Source: Prunella strophiata (taxonomy: Eukaryota; Chordata; Aves; Passeriformes; Prunellidae). From it: a stretch of DNA of 64,000 bases. The stretch covers positions 10,170,040 through 10,234,039 of the forward strand of contig JAZBQD010000034.1 in NCBI GenBank assembly GCA_036583965.1, written 5' to 3'. Positions 35,383-49,705 of the stretch are shown here, piece by piece. Position 1 is the stretch's first letter. Each line of letters starts with the position of its first letter. Both the position numbers and the translations under genes were made by a program. The notes beneath the pieces are model-generated. The model worked only from the letters and a program-made list of their open reading frames with translations, was not told where the DNA came from and made no database searches.

Positions 35383-36961
35383 TTGGAGGGGTTGCAGGAA
35401 GTGCCGGCTGATTGGGTGGGTGAGGGCAGGCCGTTGGGATGTGGGCGGGGTCCCAACGGGTCTCGGTCCAGGGGCGCTGCGGAGGCTGGCGGGGCGGCGC
35501 GGGCGGCAGGGGGCGGGGCCAGCGCCTCACGCCCTCCCCGCGCCCCCCCCATCCCCTCACGGCCCTCACGCTCTGGCCCATAAAATATCGCTGTGTTAAA
35601 CAGCAGAGCCATCTTTATGTCTTCTCGTTCCTTAGAAAGGGTGTTCAGGTTTTCCTGCCTATTCAGCAAATTCAGTGTATTCCGTGGTTCTTTTCCTCAA
35701 TTGTAATAATTGTAAGCCGAGGGTTTAATAAAATAATGAACAGTTCGGAACATGGCAGTGCTGCTCAGCAGCTGCTTGCCTAAAGGCCTTGTGCAATTCC
35801 AGAACCTTTAACCAGTGCTATATTTTGACAATGAAAGTAATGTAGTTCTGTAGAGGTGAAATACTGTGTAAATGTTGAACATTTGTACATCAAATCATTA
35901 AAGAAACACAGGGAAATACAGAAAAAAGTGTCCCTGCTGGGCCGATGGGACAGACAGGCCGAAGGAGATGCTGGGTTTGATGGGACCATGTGAACGAGGT
36001 CAAGATTAAACTTGAGGAGTCTCCGTGTCCTGCTGCGTGCACAGCCATGTGGGAGGGCAGGGAACACGGGCCCGTGGTGAGGAAAGCAGGCTCTGGTACC
36101 CTGGAAGTTACAGCACCTTTGCGTTGTCTCTGAGCTGCAGCAGCTAAGAGCAGATCCATAGAAAGCTGTGTCTGAACCACCCAGTTCAAAGCGAGATCCT
36201 GCGTGGTCTGTGGGCTGCAGCCTGTTCCAGGAGATAGGAGGTATTCTGTAGGAATAACAAATCCAATATTACTAGAGAAAAGTAAGAAATAAAGGGGTGG
36301 TGTTTTTTTCCCTTTGTAAACATAAATCTGTTTTGAGTTGATGCAATGAGTCAGCAGTGTAAGTTTCCCCACAGAGAAAATTCCACCGTGTTAGGACAAA
36401 GCAAGCAGGGCCCCAGCATTCAGAAATAAGGCTTAGCATAAATGAAATCAGCAAATCCCTGCTTGCACTGAAGTTTGGAATCAAACACATTTTTCTAGAA
36501 AGACACCAAGCTGGCTCCTAAACTGCTCTGTTGAGCTATACCCAGACTGAGCAGAAGATGCAGACAGGAAGCACAGAAGATATCAAATGCTTAAAGAAGA
36601 ACCTAAAAACACTATGGAAAAATACTTTAAAGAGTAACAAAGCAGTATATTTTAGCAAGTGCCTTCCTCAATCTAGGCAAACCCATTTTTCCACCAAATA
36701 TCTTTCAAGCCTTTATTTTGAAACAGGTTATTAACTGCAATACGACTGCAGGACAGTATAATACTCCTGCTGAAATCACAGAAGCACCAGGAAGTCAAAT
36801 ATACACACACACGCGTGATTCCCCTTTCTCTCCCACCCTTTCCCAAAAAAGAAAACATTCCTTCCTTTTACAACCTGCTGAATCATGGCACAGGCAGGCA
36901 GCCCTGGAGCTGGCTCCTGCTTGTGCTGCTTTGTCATTGAGAACAGAGCACTGTATGTTAC

Positions 36962-36962
<1 letters not shown>

Positions 36963-36997
<35 letters not shown>
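36963..36997. repeat. 35-base poly(A) tract
   Basis: An uninterrupted run of A, followed by gaatctgc. No clear retrocopied gene is recognisable just upstream. Confidence 0.98.
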
Positions 36998-36999
<2 letters not shown>

Positions 37000-39205
37000 A
37001 TCTGCTAAAAGCATATCCTATGCAGGGATTTTCAAGATGTTTGAGCTTAAATAAAAGAAATACAGAATGAACACAAGAGAGAGAAAATCCAGAAGGAAAG
37101 CAAAAGGGATGAGTAAAGGAAACAGAAGAAGAAACATGCACAGAGATTTAACTGCTTTAGCAGCTGAGAAGGTGGTATTTTTAGACTCCAGAGTGCCAGG
37201 GCAGGGAAGATGAAAGAAAAGAATAGCAGATACCACATGGCAAACATGACATTGTCAAGGAAAAACATTTTGGTGTGTTCAGGCTTTATTGCAGCAGATT
37301 TGCTTTGTCCCACTGACAAACACTCAGGAAGTGTGTTGCTCTCTGACTTTGGCAGTACAGTTGGAAAGGCAGAAATCAGGCAGAGTGGTGAAACTGGCAG
37401 AGCCTGAACATGCACACCTCAGAGGTGAGAGGCAACGGTCAGTTTAACAGTGCACTACAACTTGGAGTAATTCCATTTTGGAGAACTTTCTTGTCCTGAG
37501 TGTTATCAGACAGAAACCTCATGTGTTTTCCACTGGTATTTTCATAATTCCCTCTAACTTGATCTCCAAAGTGTTCCTCCTTACTTAATCCCTTCAGGGA
37601 ATTGCCACATTGCTAGAGTTCTCCTTGCATTTCAAGCACTAGTAGTACATCTTTTCAAACTCCTCTCCTCTGGAAAACTGGCAAGAAGCAAGTGGAAAAT
37701 CCAGCAGGTCAGCGTGACAGGAGGGACGCCACACTGGCAGAGAGCAGGCAGCCAAGGCAGACAACCAATGAGAGAACCCTGACTTTTGCTCTTTCAAACT
37801 TTGAACTGCAGGAGGGAAGGCAAGCTCACATCACTGTACAGAGCAATGTCCATATGCCCTGGAATGCTTTCCATGGAAAACACATTTTGTTACAAAGACA
37901 TCTCTGAAGACAATGCTTGAGAGAAGGATGGGAAAATATGCATGAACTTTATCACAACAGGGGGAAGATAATAATCTTAAAGTGAAATAATGAAGTCCTG
38001 CCATTTTCAGAACTAATAAACATGACTGTAAAAAGTGTTATAAATTAATTATAATAAGATGAAGCAGATAAATAGAAGAAAAAAATCAACAGAGAAGTAG
38101 TAACCAAGTGCTCACAGATGGATATAAAGAGATGGGCCGACACAGCACTGAGGTGGAAGAAGACAATCTATCACCTGATAGCATTTGCACAAGCTGGGAA
38201 GTGTCCCTGAGAACAGGAACTTTACAGACAACTTCCGGGACCCAGAAATTCAGAGTCATCCAAGACAAGACAGTAGGTGCAGTTTTAGTCTAGACATAAG
38301 GTAGGGAAATCCTGGTGATTGTACAGGAAGCCTTTCCTGGCTCCCTTAAGCATTACACCAGTTTGCTGGGCACCATTTGGTTTCTACTGTGCCCCTTTCT
38401 GCCAGTTCTTTCATGGACCTGGTGTAGGTTTGCTTGAGAGTGGCCCTCATACATCCCCAGAATTGTGTCCTCCCTGAGGGTCTCACACTTGAGGCATTTG
38501 TATCCAAGCATGGTTGCAACACGTGGACAGGAGTTACTCCCTCACTAGGGAAATGCAGATTACCCTTTGGATTTAAACACAGCTGAAGACTTGCCAGCAA
38601 CAGCAAGAGGCTTCCAACACCTTGCTGTCCTGAGGGCATCAGCAATGCCCAAAACCTTTTGCAAAGAAAAAAAATGCTCAATCCCCACAGCTCTCTGAGA
38701 GGCAGGGCACAGACAGGGGCTGGGAGTGTGATTAGCAGCAAGGCTAAAAGAGAGACACTGTGCTAGAACAGAGTCTTTCCGCTTTAGCTCACATGTTTCA
38801 GATTCACCAGATCAGAGACTGACTTGACAATAGCTGCTCTCTCCCAGCTGCTCATGGCTCTGTGATAATTCCTCTCTGATAACCTCTTGAGTCAGAGGTA
38901 CCTGACTTGCATGGTACCTCTGGGGGCTGTCTGGCTCAGGGCTTGTGCTTTGTATGTTTGGAGAAACAAAACAAAACACCAAAAAACAACCAGAACCAAG
39001 AAACCCCCCAAAACCCCCTCACAAATCCACAACAAACAAACACCACTCCCCCATCAAACAGAAATCAACAATTTTTCAATTGGTCAAGTTTCTGAATGTC
39101 TCCAGTTTTGACAGATTCATTGGATGTGATTAATGGCAACTGAAATTCCATTAAAACACAGAATATCCCAGGGAGAAAGGAAAGAGGTAAATGGGTTATG
39201 AGGGA

Positions 39206-39332
39206 GGAAGGAAGGAAGGAAGGAAGGAAGGAAGGAAGGAAGGAAGGAAGGAAGGAAGGAAGGAAGGAAGGAAGGAAGGAAGGAAGGAAGGAAGGAAGGA
39301 AGGAAGGAAGGAAGGAAGGAAGGAAGGAAGGG
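39206..39332. repeat. (GGAA)n microsatellite, about 32 units
   Basis: About 127 bp of uninterrupted AAGG/GGAA tetranucleotide. It produces spurious KEGR/PSFL repeat reading frames on both strands. Confidence 0.99.
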
Positions 39333-42300
39333 TCCCATACCAACATGTGATTGCTCTGGGGCTCAGCAAGGTCCCATGGCCAGGATTGCCCCAGAGCCCC
39401 CCATCCACATCCCACTTGCCCTTTGGTTTCTGGGGACAAGAACTCCTCCAGTCCTGCATAAGAAGCCAGGCATCTGTTGCCAGATGCAACCCTGGGTTAA
39501 CTGACCTGGCCTCAGCACAGTGCTCCTCCTCAGCTCTCTGCTTTTCCTACCACATCCTCTTAAAAAACAAGCAAAATCATGGTAGAGTTGCTGCATTCCT
39601 GACATGCCATGTAAACAGCACAAGGCCACCACCTGGAACCCCTGGCCTGTCCTAATCCCAGTTTACTGAAGTCAATAAACAAGGAATTAGTAGCACTTAA
39701 CTCAGTAACCTCTCCAGACTGGCCACTCTCCCACTTGCAATCAGCAGCTGCTGGAGCTGAAGAGGCTGAATAACCGAAAACATACTTTTCAGCCATTTTA
39801 TGGGTTTTTGTCTGTGTCTAAAAACCCTCACCACTTTTCTTTTAAGGAAGACAGAAACCCAGATGTGGTCGGTACCCTGCATGCTGTCTTTTGATCCCTA
39901 TTTTTTGTACTTCCCTACTGTTTCCACTTAAATATTGCATGTGGTTTTACCCTGAACCTCTTTCTATTATCAGCGTGCCACCCTCCATGTGACTTCCTCC
40001 TGTGTGCTCGTGTGGCTGTTCTGTGGCTGGTGTTGGGTGCCTGCCCCAGGTGAAAGCAAATCAAGTAAAAGACATGGTTTGATCTCTGCTGGATTAGCAG
40101 AATTGGCTTTTTGAGGAGCAGCATGGATGTCGACGTGCCTGAACAACTTGAGAAATTGAATCTCTAACATCCAGTGCAACTGCTGATGAAGATAGGTTGG
40201 TGCTGAAATACTCCACTTCCAGAAAGGCCCAGGTGGAACATACATCCTATTCAGTTGTCCCTGCTGTGGAGCATCATCTTCTGTGGATGGCCCCCATGGA
40301 AAACTGAGACAACCTCTTAAATTGCCATCAAGAGCCCTGTAAGTTAAGAAAGCTCTGTAATGTGCAGGAGGGACTTGCTTCTGAGAAACAACTCCCCCAA
40401 GGAAAACCTTTTCCCAGTAACAGCTCCTTCCTCGTGTGTATGAGATGTACAGAGGAGCAAGTGCCCACAGGGAGGGTCACGGCACAGCTGCTCTGTGGCT
40501 ACGGTGGCTGCAACCAGCCAGCAAGGATTTCACTGCATCCCTAATAACCACTGGGTCGGAGGCTGGAGCGGCAGGGCAGACGGACTGCACGTTTAACTCC
40601 CTCTTCAAAAACAACAGCAGTGCCACAGCTGCTCAAGGGGGGTGGTCCATGCTGGGGCGGGGTCCACGCCTATGCTCACCCCAGGAGGGTTTCAGCAGAT
40701 GGGAGGTCAAGGCAAGTCTGATGCATGTCTATTTTCCAAAGAAAATCATAAGAAAATTGCTTTCTCTCTACACTGTAGTCTCCTGTGCTTTCCTAAGGAC
40801 AGCGAAGAGGGCTGGACGAGGGAAGTGTAACAAGGCAGGTTATAGTCAGCAGAGGGAGAAGCTCCTTCTGCTGTTTCTCCCTGGGGCAGGTCCTGCGAAC
40901 ACCAGCTGTTCCCAACCGCAGCTCCCCGCTGCCTTCTGGTGGCAAAAATGCATTATGGATCTCTCTCCCGGCCCGGGATTCTCCTCCCAAGCCGGCGCCA
41001 AGGCACTTGCACAGGGCGTGTGGTTTGAGGCCCCGTCTCACACCCTTCCGGGCCTCGCCTGCCCTCCCGTCCCTGCAGAGCCGCACTGGTTCCGCCTCTT
41101 TTCGGCAGAAAAAGGCTCCATTCTGTGCCAGGAAGCAGGGGGATAAACAAACCCTGTGTTTTGAAGGATCCAACTCTACCTCCAGAAATTACACGTCTCC
41201 AACGCTTCTCTCCCACACAGGGGCTCCAAGATCCCGGCAGCCCATTGTCAACATCCCCAGAAAGTGCAGGCACCTCCGAGGCTCCCGTTGCCCAGGGTTA
41301 GCTGGTCAGAAGCGGTGAACAGATTTCCATTCCTGGTTGCTGGGAGCAAACCAGCCAGCAGTGAAGAGCTTATAGGATTTGCTGCTGCTTGCATTTGTGA
41401 TAGACATCTCCTAGGAAAGGATTAGCTGCGGGGTCTGGAGGTGGTCCCGTGCCTGCCTGGCCTCCGAAGCCCAGCAGGAGCAAAGAGTGAGCTGACGCCT
41501 TTGTCACTGCCCGAGTGCCCAGGGGCAGCAGTGGGTCGGCACAGATGTGGCAGCACGATGGAGAGGAGGACCACGGCAAGCCCCTGCTTCCAGCCCACTG
41601 CATGGGGCTGTGTGTGGTGAAAGTGACCTTGGTGGGTCCAACCTGGTGTTCCTCCAGAATTTTCTGTGGAATATGCTGTGTTTTCTTGCATTGCTGAGGC
41701 TGGCAGTAACTAAAATAACATTACAGTGAGGTGTGCATTTCCTCTCATGGTTACAGAGGAGAATTTAGTGTCAATCACTTGTCAGTCTGAACTCTTAGTC
41801 CAAAAAGTGTATAGAAACGGGCAAAAAGCGTGCACTGTGGAGATGTACTGGAGGTTTCTTTTATGGGAGTGTCTATGTTTTTATTGTATCTCACCCAGCA
41901 GGCCCTTGAAGTGTATGGTGAATCTGAGACACAGCCTGTGGTGTCCTTATTATCTTTGTAGACAACTGAAAACCCTTTGGGTGGGAAACCAAGGCTGTCC
42001 ACATCATCAGCAATCACCCTGAGAACCCTGCAGCCCTACCCCTCACCAGAGGGGTCTGCTTTGGAGCTGCTTGTTCATTCCAAAGCAGAGACAAGGGCCC
42101 TGATGACTGTATTAACACCAAACATTTCTGCCCATTCTGACTCATTCCAGGGCAATAGCAGAGCCTGTCCTGCAGCTCACCTACTGAGTTTTAGCCTTGC
42201 TGCCACTGCTGTTTGATTATGGGGGAATGAAAGGAAATTATGCTTAGTGCTATTTCAGAAATCAAAGAACCTTTTTTAAAAGTAGATGTAGGCAAGCACA

Positions 42301-45300
42301 TTGTCAAAGAAGACAATAAGTGGGAATCTGGGATCCACAGGATTTTCTTCCAGTTCAGAATAAGGAGAGTGACAGCATAGCCCTAAGGGTGTGATGTCCT
42401 TGCTGTTCTTTATTGTCCTGATCTTAGCTTCACCCCAGTCTTCAGTGCAGCTGACTGGAAAGCTGCAGATTGTTAAAACCCCCTAAACATGGCCATTCTA
42501 ACAGTGCTTCCAGGGAAAATGGTGAGTCAGAGATTATGAAGCAGCACTGTGGCTGTGTGCAAGTGCAACAAGCGGTGCAGTATTCTCTGCAGAGTTAGGA
42601 GGTGCAGAAACCCAAGGGAATACAGAGGTGGGGATTTATTTCAGAACTGGCTGGCAGAAGTTGGGGATGAGAGGCTTCCTTTGCTACTTGAACAGATAGG
42701 GAAATGAAGGTGGTCTAGTCAGTCACAGAAAATGCTTGGCATGAGAGGGAAAGGAATGGTTAAGGTTACACAAGTGAAACATGACAACCTTTGCTTTCAT
42801 TTTCAAGTCAAATAGCTCAGAATTAGATCTTATCATTCAAGACTTGAATTAATCATGGGGCAAGTATTTTAGCTGAAAGAAATAGATCAAATTAGAAAGG
42901 CAAGCTGCTACCAAGCTCAATGGAAACTCAAAAGAATGAGGAGGAATGAAGAGAGAGATCTGATTAAGATTAATAAAAATATCATCTGTGCCTTAGGGGA
43001 TGTTGGTATTCTCAAACACAAATTCCAAAGTCAAGAATATGGTGCTTTAGTTTTCCATCAAGACACTGGGCTGGGATAAGAGCTTGAATTCTTTCAGTGA
43101 GCTAAGTCCCCCAAGATGAAGAGGCTGAGCTGAGCTGCCCCCTCATTTGACTTTGTAGAAACTGTGGGTTATAACTATTGGGTGCATATCAAATAAGCTC
43201 ACTATTTTGATTTTATATTTCCAGTTCATTTCTTTCATTGATTCTAAATGTCTCCCCCATTAGAATCTCCTTTTTGCAAGTGCATATATATGGAACTGGA
43301 ATCAGTCACTGGCTTACTTTGTAGAAGCTCAACATTCTCTTCATTATTTTGGGTTATTTTAATTTAAGACTTTGTCCTGGGAATGGGTACATTTTTAATC
43401 TGTCCATCAACTCAGTGGCAAGGGCCTTTCCTTTTGTTTCTGCTGGACAAGCCCATCCAAGGTAAAAGTGGTCTGAGCTGTGAGGTTTCTGCAGTCCTAG
43501 ACAGACTTTTGTTAGAGGATGTTTTATGATGCCTTTTTGCTAGGCAGCAAAAAGAATCAGAGATCCTTATCCCTTTATGAATATACAGATGTAAATCAGG
43601 CAAACTCAAAAATCCCCAAATTAAATTTGACATTTAATTTGTTTCTAATTGTTTAGTAATTTTTTAACTGATTACAAGCCAGGGTCTGCTATTGAGCTCT
43701 TCATAGATTTTAAATGTATATTAAAAATCTGTATATATATAACAAAAATCTATATGTAATAAAAACATACATAATAAAAAATCTACCTGTATGAAGCTGG
43801 TTAAGAAACCCTATATTAAGGATGAAGAAGATCGCTGGTATGATAAATTATAAATTCTGAAAGTGTTGATCATTTGAGGACTTTGGGAGTGATTTTAACA
43901 AATTTTCACAGTGTTCTGCAGATAGCAGCTGACTGTGTTAATCTATTGTAAATATTGAACCTCTGGAAATTATAGGTGGAGATTTTTCTGTTTGCTTTAG
44001 TAATAACTTAAACACTGGTGCCTGATAAGTGCTGTACTAACAGACTGGATTCGTTTTGGATCTCTGCAAGTGTTGAACAAAAGCACTAAATTGTGATGTA
44101 AACCAGCAAATACCAGCATTCACATCAGGGCTTTCAAATAGCACAGCCCAGGCTCCTGAGTGCTGTGCTGAACCTGCTTTGCCTCCCCAGGTCCTGGATA
44201 AAGGCTGCAGCCTGGGAGGCAGGGAATGGATGCTGTCCTGCAGACTGAAGCTGGCATAGCCAGGAGGCACCAAGACTGACTTGGCACTGAGAACTCTCCT
44301 AACAGGAGTGGCCACCATCAGGACATGTCAAGTTAGCCAGCATCCCAGTCCTGTGCAGTATGGATGTGGCAGAAAGGCCACAAGAAATGATAGCCAATAA
44401 CCAAAAACCCACCTGCTCCCACATTCACATCTTGTTCCCATGATCTGTAGTAGCTGCTGTCTCCCTGGTCTTGAGCCAGCAGGAGATGTGGAGGCTGGTT
44501 CTGTTTAATTTCTGCTTTGGACATGGGAGAAGAAACAGAGTCTGTTTGTGTTCCTCTGTGCTCAGTGCTATGTGACCCAGGCAGCCTCTTCACTGTTTCC
44601 AGTGCACTTGCAGCCTCCCAGCTGCAGCAGGGTGTGTGTGCCCCTCGCTGGCTGTGTCCCACCCTCTACCTGGGCTCTATTCCCTGCCCAGCACATCACT
44701 TGGGGCATCTTCTGGGGCCATGACACTGAATGAGTTCAAAGAACACTCCAAAAAATGATCTGCTCTCATTCACAGAGTTTGCCTTTGATTAATTCTGAAG
44801 ATATATTTCAAACTTTTTGACACTGCTGACATCAGTGGAGCTCTGTCACTTTCCTGCCCTCAGTGCCTTCTGCCCTTGCACAAGTTTGTCCATGGGCCTC
44901 TGTGGTCCCTGGACACTCTGTGGTCTCACCCTCTGTATTTGTCTGGCTGAGCTGTGCCCCAGTTATGGACAGGGTGACACAGGGCAGGACGCTCAGCAGG
45001 ACTCGGGTTTGGGCACAGTCCTGCAGCACTAAGCAAGGAGAGAAGAGCATCTCCAGTGAGGACCTATGGGAGATCTTCCCTCAAACCATCTCCTTTCCCT
45101 CAACCCCATGTGGGACAGAATTTTGGTGTGAAAAGTTACCAAAAGACAGAGGAACCAGTGCCTTCCTGATTGTCCCATCCCTGAGGATATGACTTTGCAC
45201 AACAACACCTCCCCACTTCAGGTGAATTCCCTGACTTCCCATGTTTCTGACAAGCTAAGGGTTTCTTCTTTGCAGGAGACCTATTAGGAATTCCAGCCTT

Positions 45301-48300
45301 CCCCTGGAAAATGTCTCCTTAGAGCTGTCCTCACTCTGCCCCTCTCCAATGCCTTTCACAGCTAGGGTCAGCCAGCATCTGGGTGTGCTGGTCTAAACCA
45401 GATAGAAATGCTGAACAGCTCTATTTCTTCACCTCTATAATTTAGGAAAAGCAAAGCTGCACTTCATGACCACTCTTCAGCCTTTGATGTGCCCTGTATA
45501 CTTGCAATTTTTTCCCCCACATCATTATAGGATAATACTAAGTGTGTGTTAACATAAGAGCTTCCAAAGATGTTTGAAAGGCTTGTTTGTCCCTGTGCAA
45601 AGGGAAATCCTCCCCCTCCCTGACATATGCACTTATCGCTCCAGAGATTTATTCTTCAAGCCAGCCACTTTCTGGCATTGTTCCTTTTTGTTTATTAGCT
45701 ATTCCTGACTTTCTGTTGAACAGGAGGTAGGAAAATTGGCAAAACACATGGAAAAGGCTTTCCTTGTGTGACAATAACACAAGACAAGGCAGGGCAAGAG
45801 AGGCATTTAATTAATACTTTTAACAGATGTTGATCATATATGAAGGGGTATAATTCATTTGCATGTACCCATGCCTTTGGATGATGAATTAAGGGGAGAG
45901 TTTTGGCATTGCTTTTATATTATGTGCCTTCCAGTCAGACTTAATGTGCTTATGGATAAAGCTCACCAAACTCCATTAGAAGAAAGCTTAAAAAAAATTC
46001 TCCAAACTATCCCTAAATAAATGAGTATATATATTCATTTATGTGGTTTTCCAAAGACTCGGCTTTCCATCTTGCTTTCTAGAAAATTACTTTTTATGTT
46101 TTCTGTTTGATCTCTGAAGTGAAGCCCTTCAGCTTTACTGAGAAGTGCTGTCAATAGGTGCTTGGCTGTGGTCCTGCTCCATGCAGAAGCATTCAAGCAG
46201 CCCAAAGATTGGTTTGGCCCCTAGAAATTTTGCTATAGCTAAATATTTGTGGGCATTTATGTGGCTCTTTGATCTGCCATAGATATATAAATGCCAGGAA
46301 TATGGTGTGAAATTGGTCTGGATGAACAGGGTAAGGCACATCTCCAATATATACTGAATTTGGCTCCAAGAGAGGAGTTGTATAATGCCAATCTGGATGT
46401 TGCTGCCCTTTTACTTTGTGAAAGGAGGACCCTCTGGATAGATGCTCATTTTAGGAAGACAGGGTAATTCTTGTCATGCAAAGTTCTTATGGTTTTTTCA
46501 AAATGCAGAACTCAGAACACATTTCAGTGTGCTCAGGAGATCTGATCCAGCTTATGCCTTGCTCTCAGTCCCGTTGGGAATCACAGAGCAGAAATTGTCT
46601 GCAGCTGTCCCCACTTCCTGGGGACACGTGGCCAGTTTTGCCTTCCTGAAGGGTAAAAGAATGAATTCTTTTTTCTCTTCCCATATTTTTAGTGCGTCCT
46701 TCCTTACACAGATGGAAAATCCAAGAATTCCAGGAAAATCTCAACACATGTAGGTCTGAGTTTAAGAGAAACCTCCACAGGAATGGGATGTCAGGAGGGT
46801 GCAGCACCAATCTCACCACCCCACCCTGAGGAGTTGTACTTGAACAGACTGAGTTGCTCGGGGCTGAGCTCTCTTTCTTTCTCTGGAACTAGAAAAATTC
46901 TTTCTTCTCTGTGAGAAAAAATTCTTTTGAGTGAACCCTCCCCTCTTTTTTCCATTGTGGTTGTTACAAAGACAGTAACTGTTCTCACAAGCAGTCCCAC
47001 AGTCATGGGACTTGGATGTACACACTAGCTGCAAAAGGATTCAGAGGGAAAGGAAGCACGAGTACGACCTGCATTAGAAAATATTTCCATATTTGTGCAA
47101 TAGGATTGGAAGAACGAGGCACCTCCATGCTTCACAGCTGAAGGGTGAGTTGCTCATCTGCAAAATGTTCTCCATTCCACTGACAGAAAGCTCTTGAGTT
47201 GTACACTCCTGAAATACATTTCCAGGGGATGTTACTGCATGTAACAGTGCTGGACTCAGCACTGCTGGCTTCTCCTTGCCCTGCTGCTCCAGACAAGTAA
47301 TAGGTGCTGTAAGCCCTATGGATGCTTAAAAATTCCTCCAAGGCATTGTGTTGATCATTTTTCTTCTCAAGATTATTTTTAATCCCTATTGGTGTTGCAG
47401 TCCAGCTCAGAGTGTATCCCTACAGTGAAAATTAGGAGGCAGAAAGGATTATTGGCTGCAGGAAGAGGTGGCAGAAGCAACCATGGGCACAGAGAAATGC
47501 TGCAGTGCTGACTCAGTGGGAGGTGTGAGGACTTTGGTCTGTGCCCTCTGACGTGGGACCACATCCACAGGGCATATCCTGGAGTGCAGAGCCAGGGAGT
47601 GGGACAGGGGTACAGCATTTCAGGAGCTCCTGCTCCTGGATTTCAGCAAATCCACCCTGAGGTGCACCTGGGACTGCAGGACTTGTCTTTGCCTAGAAGG
47701 GAACTTGTCTGTGTCAGCCTCAGAGGGTGAGGTATCACAATATGGGTGCAGAGGCTGCCCACCCGTGACAAATCTGTCACCCAGGGGCATTTGGTGCTGG
47801 GACCAGGGTACTTGTGCCTGTTCCTTGTAAGCAGTGAGGGAGAATGGAAAATAAAGTGAGTTTTGATGGTGAGAAATGGGGACAAAAAAAGGTTGTGCTC
47901 TTCAGGAGTTTAAAAACAGCTTGAAAAATTATGCTTATGGAGGAGGGAGGAGGAGGGGGAGACATCTGTGCTTGTTTATTCATTCATATTTCTATTGGCC
48001 TTTATTATATTTAGACCATGCTAGATGATGACAGAAAATGATGCTAGGAGTGTTTTGTGTTTAGTGATAATCTGGAGAGCAGGAATGCTCTGTGGCACCC
48101 TGTGCAGCTCCTCCTGGCCCAGATTCCATTGCACACATTTGACACTGTTGATACAGCTCACAGTGCACTGCCATATGATGGAGGTGTAAGCTCAGATCTT
48201 TTCTGCTCAGTTGTTTTCTTTATTTTCTTTCACTAGCAGGCTGTTATCAGACAGGAGCAAAGGGAAATCAAACATCATTAAGCACTGCAAGACCTCTGCC

Positions 48301-49399
48301 CTTCTTGATGTGACACAGAGGAGTTATTAATTTCTTTGGCAACTAAATAGACACAAAGTTCCTCATATTTCTAAACAGTCACTACAATGAAAAAGGTTCA
48401 ATTCTGAAATAAAGGAATTAATCTTAGAGCTGGTGTTTGAAAAACAATGGGGTGTGTATTTGATATTTGGAAAAACACCAAGCTGGGACATTGTTATAGC
48501 CATTTTGGGTGCCTTTATAGCTTATGGAGAGGCAGAAAACCAGAACCAGCATATTGCTTCTTAGAAAGCCTATCAAAGGCATCAGGTATACAATGAAATT
48601 TCTGTAAAGTGCTTTAATATAACTTTCTATAACAGTGGTGTTCAACGATCACTTTGTCTTAACCTGCTTTCCTTTTTCCCTGGTCTGATGGGAGAATTCT
48701 TTGAATGAAGAGAGAGGAAAGAAACAAAGCTGGTGGTCCCAGCAGCTTCTGTCTGTGCCAGCTGTTGTGCTGTTAGATGGGAACTAGATAAATGGGTCTC
48801 TTCTGACATGTGAAAATGTGATTTTCTTTTTGCTATGTCCTGATGAATTCTGCAGGTTTTTCTCCACAAAGATCTCACTCTGGTGTTTATGGTGAGAATT
48901 CATTGGGCTGAGGATTGATCAGAAGCCTTAAATGCACATCTCCAAGCCTTTCTGGGATGAGGGCTGGCTCTGAAACCCCTTGGTGTCTGACAGTCATTCT
49001 GCAGGACCCATCCCCAGATAAAATATCAGTGTGCAGGACAGATCTAGAGACCTTTTATACTTTATCACACCCTCTCCTTCCCTCTCAGAGTGTTTTTCAT
49101 GCAGGGTCTCAGTGTTGTGGCCATATGCTAACCAGAGTCTGTGTAGGATTATGTACACAGGGATATGTACCTTGGAATGCTGCCTGTGCTCTGGTGTGAC
49201 ACAACAGCCCAAGCAGAGTTTTGGTTTCTCCTGCAACATCAGCAAAGGGGATGTGCCCTGCCCTAAAGCAGATGCCCTGGGGGGGAGTGGATTAGTGGGC
49301 TATTGACTTTTGTCCATCCATTTAGCTCCCAAGTCCCTTATCTCTCACGTTTGTCTCTCTCTGGCTTTTCCACTTCCTCTTAACTCTGTTCCTGGAAAA

Positions 49400-49411
49400 G
49401 GGCGGGCGGAA
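49400..49411 (+). promoter_or_regulatory. LTC4S: GC box upstream of LTC4S
   Basis: GGGCGGGCGG lies about 245 bp before the LTC4S start codon. The mammalian promoter is TATA-less with an Sp1 site; no TATA box is seen here either. Weak evidence. Confidence 0.4.
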
Positions 49412-49647
49412 CGGAAATACTCCATTGAACCTGTCTGCACTGATTTCCATTTCCACAGTGCATATAATAACAGCAGCCAGGCTCCTCCTGGGTGTCAATA
49501 CCACAGACTAAATCTTTGCTTTGTTCAATTAGAACAAACCTAGGCTGCCAGATACCATTGCAAACTGCCACATCAGCAAGGATTGAACCTGGCCAGAGGA
49601 ACTTCAGGATCAAGAAATAAGATTTTCTAGGTTCTGGAAAAGTCGGT

Positions 49648-49705
49648 ATGTTGGATCAGATTCACTGGCTGGCTGCTGTGACAGTCCTGGGAGTTCTGGA
49701 GCAAG
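49648..49705 (+). CDS. LTC4S: LTC4S exon 1
   Basis: Encodes [19 protein letters not shown] plus the first base of Ala20. Human starts [20 protein letters not shown]. Donor GCAAG|GTAGGG. Start of the first membrane helix. Confidence 0.93.

Larger units (their letters stand above)
34690..35570. promoter_or_regulatory. CANX: CpG island, CANX promoter
   Basis: Dense CpG and GC boxes. Four CCAAT boxes all face the CANX direction (ATTGG on the plus strand at 35243, 35296, 35378 and 35411), a CRE lies at 35302-35309, and an exact ERSE spans 35364-35382. This is the classic NF-Y-rich layout of ER chaperone promoters. No TATA box is seen in the CANX direction. Confidence 0.88.
35571..49647. other. 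Intergenic region between CANX and LTC4S
   Basis: About 14 kb without a recognisable gene. It holds a 35-base poly(A) tract, a long GGAA microsatellite and a modestly GC-rich patch at about 40.9-41.3 kb. The reading frames here are short, unspliced, and lack any family signature. Confidence 0.75.

Noticed and set aside
34482..35411. Several long reading frames on both strands at the CANX promoter
   Set aside because: Stop-poor because of high GC; low-complexity Arg/Pro/Gly/Ala sequence with no conserved domain.
35575..35800. A divergent plus-strand gene right of the CANX island (CATAAAATAT and an AATAAA at about 35735)
   Set aside because: No coding exon or splice pattern is supported; at most a short promoter-associated transcript.
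39065..39655. Proteins with KEGR or PSFL repeats
   Set aside because: Translation of the GGAA microsatellite on either strand.
40436..41146. 236-aa plus-strand reading frame in the intergenic region
   Set aside because: No recognisable domain, and overlapping frames on both strands are equally open; looks like chance.
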